DNA of 48,086 bases from Gammaproteobacteria bacterium (GTDB taxonomy: Bacteria > Pseudomonadota > Gammaproteobacteria > GCA-001735895). How positions within the stretch are numbered: position 1 is the stretch's first letter; each line of letters starts with the position of its first letter. The stretch covers positions 1 to 48,086 of the forward strand of contig JAJDOF010000037.1 of NCBI GenBank assembly GCA_022340305.1. Reading direction: 5' to 3'. Under the pieces are notes generated by a model. That model had not been told where the DNA came from. It did no database searches and saw nothing but the letters and a program-made list of their open reading frames with translations. The position numbers were made by a program, and so were the translations under genes. Positions 44,486-48,086 of the stretch are shown piece by piece.

Positions 44486-46684
44486 ATGCAACAATTCAAA
44501 TTATTCGTCACCGGTCATAGAGGCTTTGAAACGCTGCTATTTCATGAGCTTCGTGTCATCCTCGACGGCTCTGAAGCGTTACTGGAGAAGCGCTACGGCG
44601 GCGTTGAAATCGCGGGCGATCTGGACGCGATTTACCGGCTGTGCCTGCATTCGCGGCTGGCCAACCGCGTGTTCTGCGAGTTGGCTAAGGTTCGCGTCGA
44701 AGACGATACGCAATTATACCAGGCGGTGTCCAGGATCGACTGGTCGCAGCACCTGGAGGCCAGTGGTAGCCTGGCGGTCTCCGCTACGCTGTCGCGTTCC
44801 GGGCTAACGCATAGTCATTTCGCCGCGCTACGGGTCAAGGATGCTATCGTCGATCAGTTCCGCGAACGCAGCGGTGAACGGCCATCGGTCGCTAAAAACC
44901 AGCCCGACATCCAGGTTCACGTCAATGTGCACCAGGACCAGGCCAACATCAGCCTCGATCTGTCAGGAGACAGTCTGCACCGTCGTGGTTACCGTCTGGA
45001 ACACACCGGTGCACCCCTGAAAGAGCACCTGGCAGCGGCGTTATTGATTCACGCGGGGTGGAACAAGGAGGGCAGTGAAACACGGCGTCTACTGGATCCG
45101 ATGTGTGGTTCTGGCACCTTCGTCATCGAAGCGGCGATGATGGCGGCCAATATGGCGCCTGGCTTGCAGCGCAGTTACTTCGGCTTCAGTCACTGGCGCC
45201 AGCATCAGCCGCAGCGCTGGCAAGATTGCCTGGATCAGGCGCGCGCGGCAGTTATCGATAATCCGGATGTGGAGATCTTTGCCAGCGATTATGACGACAA
45301 AGCCCTGCAGGTCGCGGCGACAAATGCCCGGCGCGCCGGAGTCGAACAATTGATTCAGTTTTCGCATCAGCAGGTGGGTGATCTCGAGTTACCCGTGGCA
45401 GCAACTGAAACCCTGGTGATCTGTAACCCGCCATATGGTCAACGCCTGCAAGCCGAGCAGGGCCTCGCCGAGCTCTACACGGATCTCGGGACTGCTCTCA
45501 GGCGTCTGGCACCGGCGCGGCTGGCGATCATTTCCGCTAACCCCGATATGCTGCACCGCTTGCGATTGACCAGGCTGGGTCGCAAGGATGTGCGCAATGG
45601 ACCAATCGAATGCCTGTTTGCACAATATAGCACTGTTGCCGCCGGCGCCGATGCCTCCGGGACTGACGTTGTCGAATCGCAGGCGCTAGCGGATGACGAT
45701 CCACTGGTGTTACCCCTGCGTAACCGGCTACAGAAGAATGCCAGACATCTGCAGCGCTGGGCCAGGCGCAACGAGGTGAGTTGCTACCGGGTCTATGATG
45801 CCGATCTGCCGGAATTTTCGTTTTCCCTGGATCGCTATCAAAGCGAGATCGATCCCGCGATAGAATGGCTGCACCTGCAGGAATACCAGGCTCCAGCGAG
45901 CATCGATCCGGCGGTCGCCGCGCAGCGTATCGACCTTGCACAGCAGGTAGTCGGCGAAGTGTTTGCCGTTCCGCAAAATCGCCTGTTCTGCAAAACGCGC
46001 AGTCGCCAACGCGGTGCGGGCCAGTACCATAAGCAGGACAATCGTGGTGAGTTTTTCCAGGTACGCGAGGGGGCGGCCTCGTTTTTGATCAATCTCAGCG
46101 ATTACCTCGACTCGGGTCTTTTTCTCGATCATCGTATTACCCGCGACAGGGTCTATCGTGAGGCGAATGGCAAGCGTGTACTCAACCTGTTTTGCTATAC
46201 CGCGACGGTCGGCGTGCTCGCAGCACTCGGCGGCGCAGACTCGGTCGTGAATGTCGATCTCTCTGCGAATTACCTGAAGTGGGCGCGGGAGAATCACCTG
46301 ATTAACGGGCTTGATGACGAGCAGCGCTACAGCTTGCTGCGGGCCGATATCGTCGCGCTGTTGCAGCATCCTTCGCGCCATTCACTGCAGCGTGATTTCG
46401 ATTTGATCTTCCTGGACCCACCGTCATTTTCCAATTCCAGCAAGATGCAGGAGACCCTGGATATTCAGCGCGACCATGCGAGCCTGATAAGCCGCGCGAT
46501 GGATTTGCTGCTGCCGCAAGGTTTGTTGCTGTTTTCCTCCAATCGGCGTGGCTTCAAGATGGCCGCGGAAATGGAGGCAAAATTCGCGCTTCGTGATATT
46601 ACCCATGCAACTGTCAGCGAGGATTTCAAGCGCAACCCGAAACTCCACCTGTGCTGGGAAATTCGACACCGGGGCGAGCAGTAG
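44486..46684 (+). CDS. rlmL: 23S rRNA (guanine-N2/N7) methyltransferase RlmKL
   Basis: A 732-residue fusion that modifies 23S rRNA at G2445 (m2G, RlmL part) and G2069 (m7G, RlmK part). A THUMP RNA-binding domain leads, then the first methyltransferase with LDPMCGSGTFVIEAAMMA and NPPYGQRL. The second methyltransferase domain has VLNLFCYTATVGVLAALGGA and LDPPSFSNSSKM. The two-domain fusion is the form typical of gammaproteobacteria. The divergent 166-nt region before it is AT rich, with TAATAT at 44431-44436 as a candidate -10. mnmH starts 2 nt after the stop. Confidence 0.97.
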   Translation: MQQFKLFVTGHRGFETLLFHELRVILDGSEALLEKRYGGVEIAGDLDAIYRLCLHSRLANRVFCELAKVRVEDDTQLYQAVSRIDWSQHLEASGSLAVSATLSRSGLTHSHFAALRVKDAIVDQFRERSGERPSVAKNQPDIQVHVNVHQDQANISLDLSGDSLHRRGYRLEHTGAPLKEHLAAALLIHAGWNKEGSETRRLLDPMCGSGTFVIEAAMMAANMAPGLQRSYFGFSHWRQHQPQRWQDCLDQARAAVIDNPDVEIFASDYDDKALQVAATNARRAGVEQLIQFSHQQVGDLELPVAATETLVICNPPYGQRLQAEQGLAELYTDLGTALRRLAPARLAIISANPDMLHRLRLTRLGRKDVRNGPIECLFAQYSTVAAGADASGTDVVESQALADDDPLVLPLRNRLQKNARHLQRWARRNEVSCYRVYDADLPEFSFSLDRYQSEIDPAIEWLHLQEYQAPASIDPAVAAQRIDLAQQVVGEVFAVPQNRLFCKTRSRQRGAGQYHKQDNRGEFFQVREGAASFLINLSDYLDSGLFLDHRITRDRVYREANGKRVLNLFCYTATVGVLAALGGADSVVNVDLSANYLKWARENHLINGLDDEQRYSLLRADIVALLQHPSRHSLQRDFDLIFLDPPSFSNSSKMQETLDIQRDHASLISRAMDLLLPQGLLLFSSNRRGFKMAAEMEAKFALRDITHATVSEDFKRNPKLHLCWEIRHRGEQ

Positions 46685-46686
46685 CG

Positions 46687-47787
46687 ATGGTTGCGGATAG
46701 TTCGGATTATCGCGAGTTATTTATTCGGGATACACCGTTGCTCGATGTTCGCGCGCCGGTGGAATTCGTCAAGGGTGCTTTTCCGGGCGCCACCAATATC
46801 CCGTTACTCGACGATCGGCAGCGTGAGATCATCGGCAAACGCTACAAGGATGCCGGCCAGGACGAGGCGATTCGGTTGGGGCTGGAACTTGCCACTGACG
46901 ATATTCGAGAACAGCGACTGGAGGCCTGGCGGACGTTTTGCGAGAAGAATCCGACGGGCTTTCTGTATTGCTTTCGCGGAGGATTGCGTTCGCGTACCGC
47001 GCAGCAGTGGTTACGCGAGCAGGGGATCGACTATCCGCTGGTGCAAGGTGGTTTCAAGGCGATGCGGCGCTTCCTGATCGATGAACTCGAAGAGTCTGCT
47101 CGCAGCCTGCGGCTGGTTTGTGTCTCCGGGCTGACCGGTGTCGGCAAGACGCGGGTGCTGAAGCAAACCAGGCATCATGTCGATCTCGAAGGGCTTGCCA
47201 ACCACCGGGGGTCTGCCTTTGGGCGCGATGCCTACGATCTTCAGCCGGCGGTCATCAACTGGGAAAATCGGGTTTCGATCGAACTGCTCAAGCACCGCCA
47301 CGCATTTCCCGAAAGGCCGCTGTTGGTCGAGGACGAAGGTCGACGCATCGGCCGCATAGGAGTTCCGGATTGCCTGTATGAATTAATGTTAAAGGCACCC
47401 CGGGCGATTTTGACCGTTGATACCGAAACCCGCATCAGGCTGATCAGCGAAGATTATATTGTGCACAGTTGGCCGCAATTTCAGCGTGTACACGGGGCGG
47501 CGGCCGAGACGGAATTCAGTCGTTACGTACTCGACAATTTGTCGCGGATTCAAAAACGCCTGGGCGGGGAGCGATATAAGCAGGTACATTCGAGCTTTGA
47601 GGCCGGATTGCGTCACTTTTTTGCTAACGGCGACGTCAGTGCATTTAACCCGGGAATTCGAATTCTGCTCGAACAGTATTACGATCCCATGTACCTTTAC
47701 CAGATCGAGCGTAAGCAACCTGAAATTCTGTTCGAAGGTCCGGAGAGCGAGTTTCTGCAGTGGGCCGAAGCTTACTGTGTTAACTGA
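46687..47787 (+). CDS. mnmH: tRNA 2-selenouridine synthase
   Basis: A 366-residue enzyme (also called SelU/YbbB) that replaces the sulfur of 2-thiouridine at wobble position 34 with selenium through a geranylated intermediate. The rhodanese-like domain has C95 in GFLYCFRGGLRS. A P-loop domain follows with GLTGVGKTRVL. ATG 46687 has GGGGCGAG upstream; a start 36 nt earlier would overlap rlmKL and is not favoured. No selD lies in the window, so the selenophosphate source must be elsewhere, or the enzyme works only in geranylation. Confidence 0.95.
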   Translation: MVADSSDYRELFIRDTPLLDVRAPVEFVKGAFPGATNIPLLDDRQREIIGKRYKDAGQDEAIRLGLELATDDIREQRLEAWRTFCEKNPTGFLYCFRGGLRSRTAQQWLREQGIDYPLVQGGFKAMRRFLIDELEESARSLRLVCVSGLTGVGKTRVLKQTRHHVDLEGLANHRGSAFGRDAYDLQPAVINWENRVSIELLKHRHAFPERPLLVEDEGRRIGRIGVPDCLYELMLKAPRAILTVDTETRIRLISEDYIVHSWPQFQRVHGAAAETEFSRYVLDNLSRIQKRLGGERYKQVHSSFEAGLRHFFANGDVSAFNPGIRILLEQYYDPMYLYQIERKQPEILFEGPESEFLQWAEAYCVN

Positions 47788-47840
47788 ACTTATCAACTGC
47801 AAGGCCGTCATATGCGAGCAACCATCCCGGGTTTATTGAA

Positions 47841-48086
47841 ATGAAAAAAATAATCGTGCTGTTGGGGTTGCTGCTGGTCGTCATCCTGTTTTTTGCTTTT
47901 GACCTGGGGCAATACCTGACCCTCGATTACGTCAAGTCCCAGCAGCAGGCATTTGATCAGTATTACGCCGCAAATCGTGTATTCACGCTGATCGGTTTCT
48001 TTGTGTTGTATGTCGTAATTACCGGTGCTTCGTTACCGGGCGCCACGGTTTTGACCCTGGCAGGTGGTGCCATCTTCGGGCTGGTT
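47841..48086 (+). CDS. TVP38/TMEM64 (DedA-like) membrane protein, 5' part only
   Basis: The first 82 residues are visible and the frame is still open at the window edge. MKKIIVLLGLLLVVILFFAF is a membrane helix. FDLGQYLTLDYVKSQQQAF and the next helix, followed by GASLPGATVLTLAGGAIFG, are typical of the TVP38/TMEM64 group. This N terminus is often joined to a mercuric-reductase-like flavoprotein, either fused or as the next gene, but that part is not in the window. It begins 53 nt after mnmH, so it may be co-transcribed. Confidence 0.82.
   Translation, partial: MKKIIVLLGLLLVVILFFAFDLGQYLTLDYVKSQQQAFDQYYAANRVFTLIGFFVLYVVITGASLPGATVLTLAGGAIFGLV

Noticed and set aside
1..48086. CRISPR array, prophage, insertion sequence, tRNA or rRNA genes
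   Set aside because: No regularly spaced repeats, transposase or integrase motifs, or tRNA cloverleaf sequences were seen; only the tmRNA and one short repeat block were found.

Overview
The window looks like a piece of a free-living gammaproteobacterial chromosome of fairly high G+C. The evidence is a tmRNA whose tag reads ANDDNYALAA, a fused RlmKL methyltransferase, a single-chain PurL of about 1,290 residues, EttA, MnmH/SelU, a DUF1631 protein, sucAB and a complete yej-type ABC transporter. I see no tRNA, rRNA, phage, transposase or CRISPR. Genes are dense, with many 1-4 nt overlaps.

Layout. (1) 1-139, minus: the 5' part of ssrA (tmRNA), cut by the window edge. (2) 251-4283: a stress block of Hsp20, a single-domain Usp and a tandem-domain Usp on plus, facing an APH-like/P-loop kinase fusion on minus. 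A perfect FNR/ANR-type box lies before hsp20, a one-mismatch box before the first usp, and a weaker one before the kinase, which suggests a low-oxygen stress regulon. (3) 4345-6237: a KefB/KefC-like cation/proton antiporter. (4) 6584-9089: the three-part AmmeMemoRadiSam set, whose function is unknown, with the radical SAM gene divergent from the overlapping MEMO and AMMECR1 genes. (5) 9180-13046: purL with its own promoter. (6) 13222-22738, all plus: msrPQ, a nucleotide-sugar epimerase, yejF-yejA-yejB-yejE and a zinc-finger methyltransferase. yejF seems to start at a rare ATT codon. (7) 22755-30584: a probable surface-glycan locus with a highly unusual ABC exporter-like protein, a GT4 glycosyltransferase, a histidine phosphatase, a polysaccharide deacetylase and two paralogous MurG/COG4671-like glycosyltransferases. 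(8) 30694-33263: a membrane class III nucleotide cyclase facing a two-gene unit that encodes a cyclic-nucleotide-binding protein and an HD-type hydrolase. (9) 33632-35107: an aldehyde dehydrogenase, followed by a block of inverted repeats. (10) 35443-37955, minus: ettA and a DUF815 ATPase. (11) 38187-42250: sucA-sucB. (12) 42322-44319, minus: DUF1631 protein. (13) 44486-48086, plus: rlmKL, mnmH and the start of a TVP38/DedA-like membrane protein cut by the window edge.

The best leads for undescribed biology are the 877-residue ABC protein, in which every nucleotide-binding motif is altered and the ATPase domain is more than doubled by repeat-like insertions, together with its glycan neighbourhood. 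Next come the AmmeMemoRadiSam triad, the cyclase/cNMP-sensor/HD cluster, the FNR-box stress block and the ATT start of yejF. All functions are inferred from sequence reading alone; no database search was possible.
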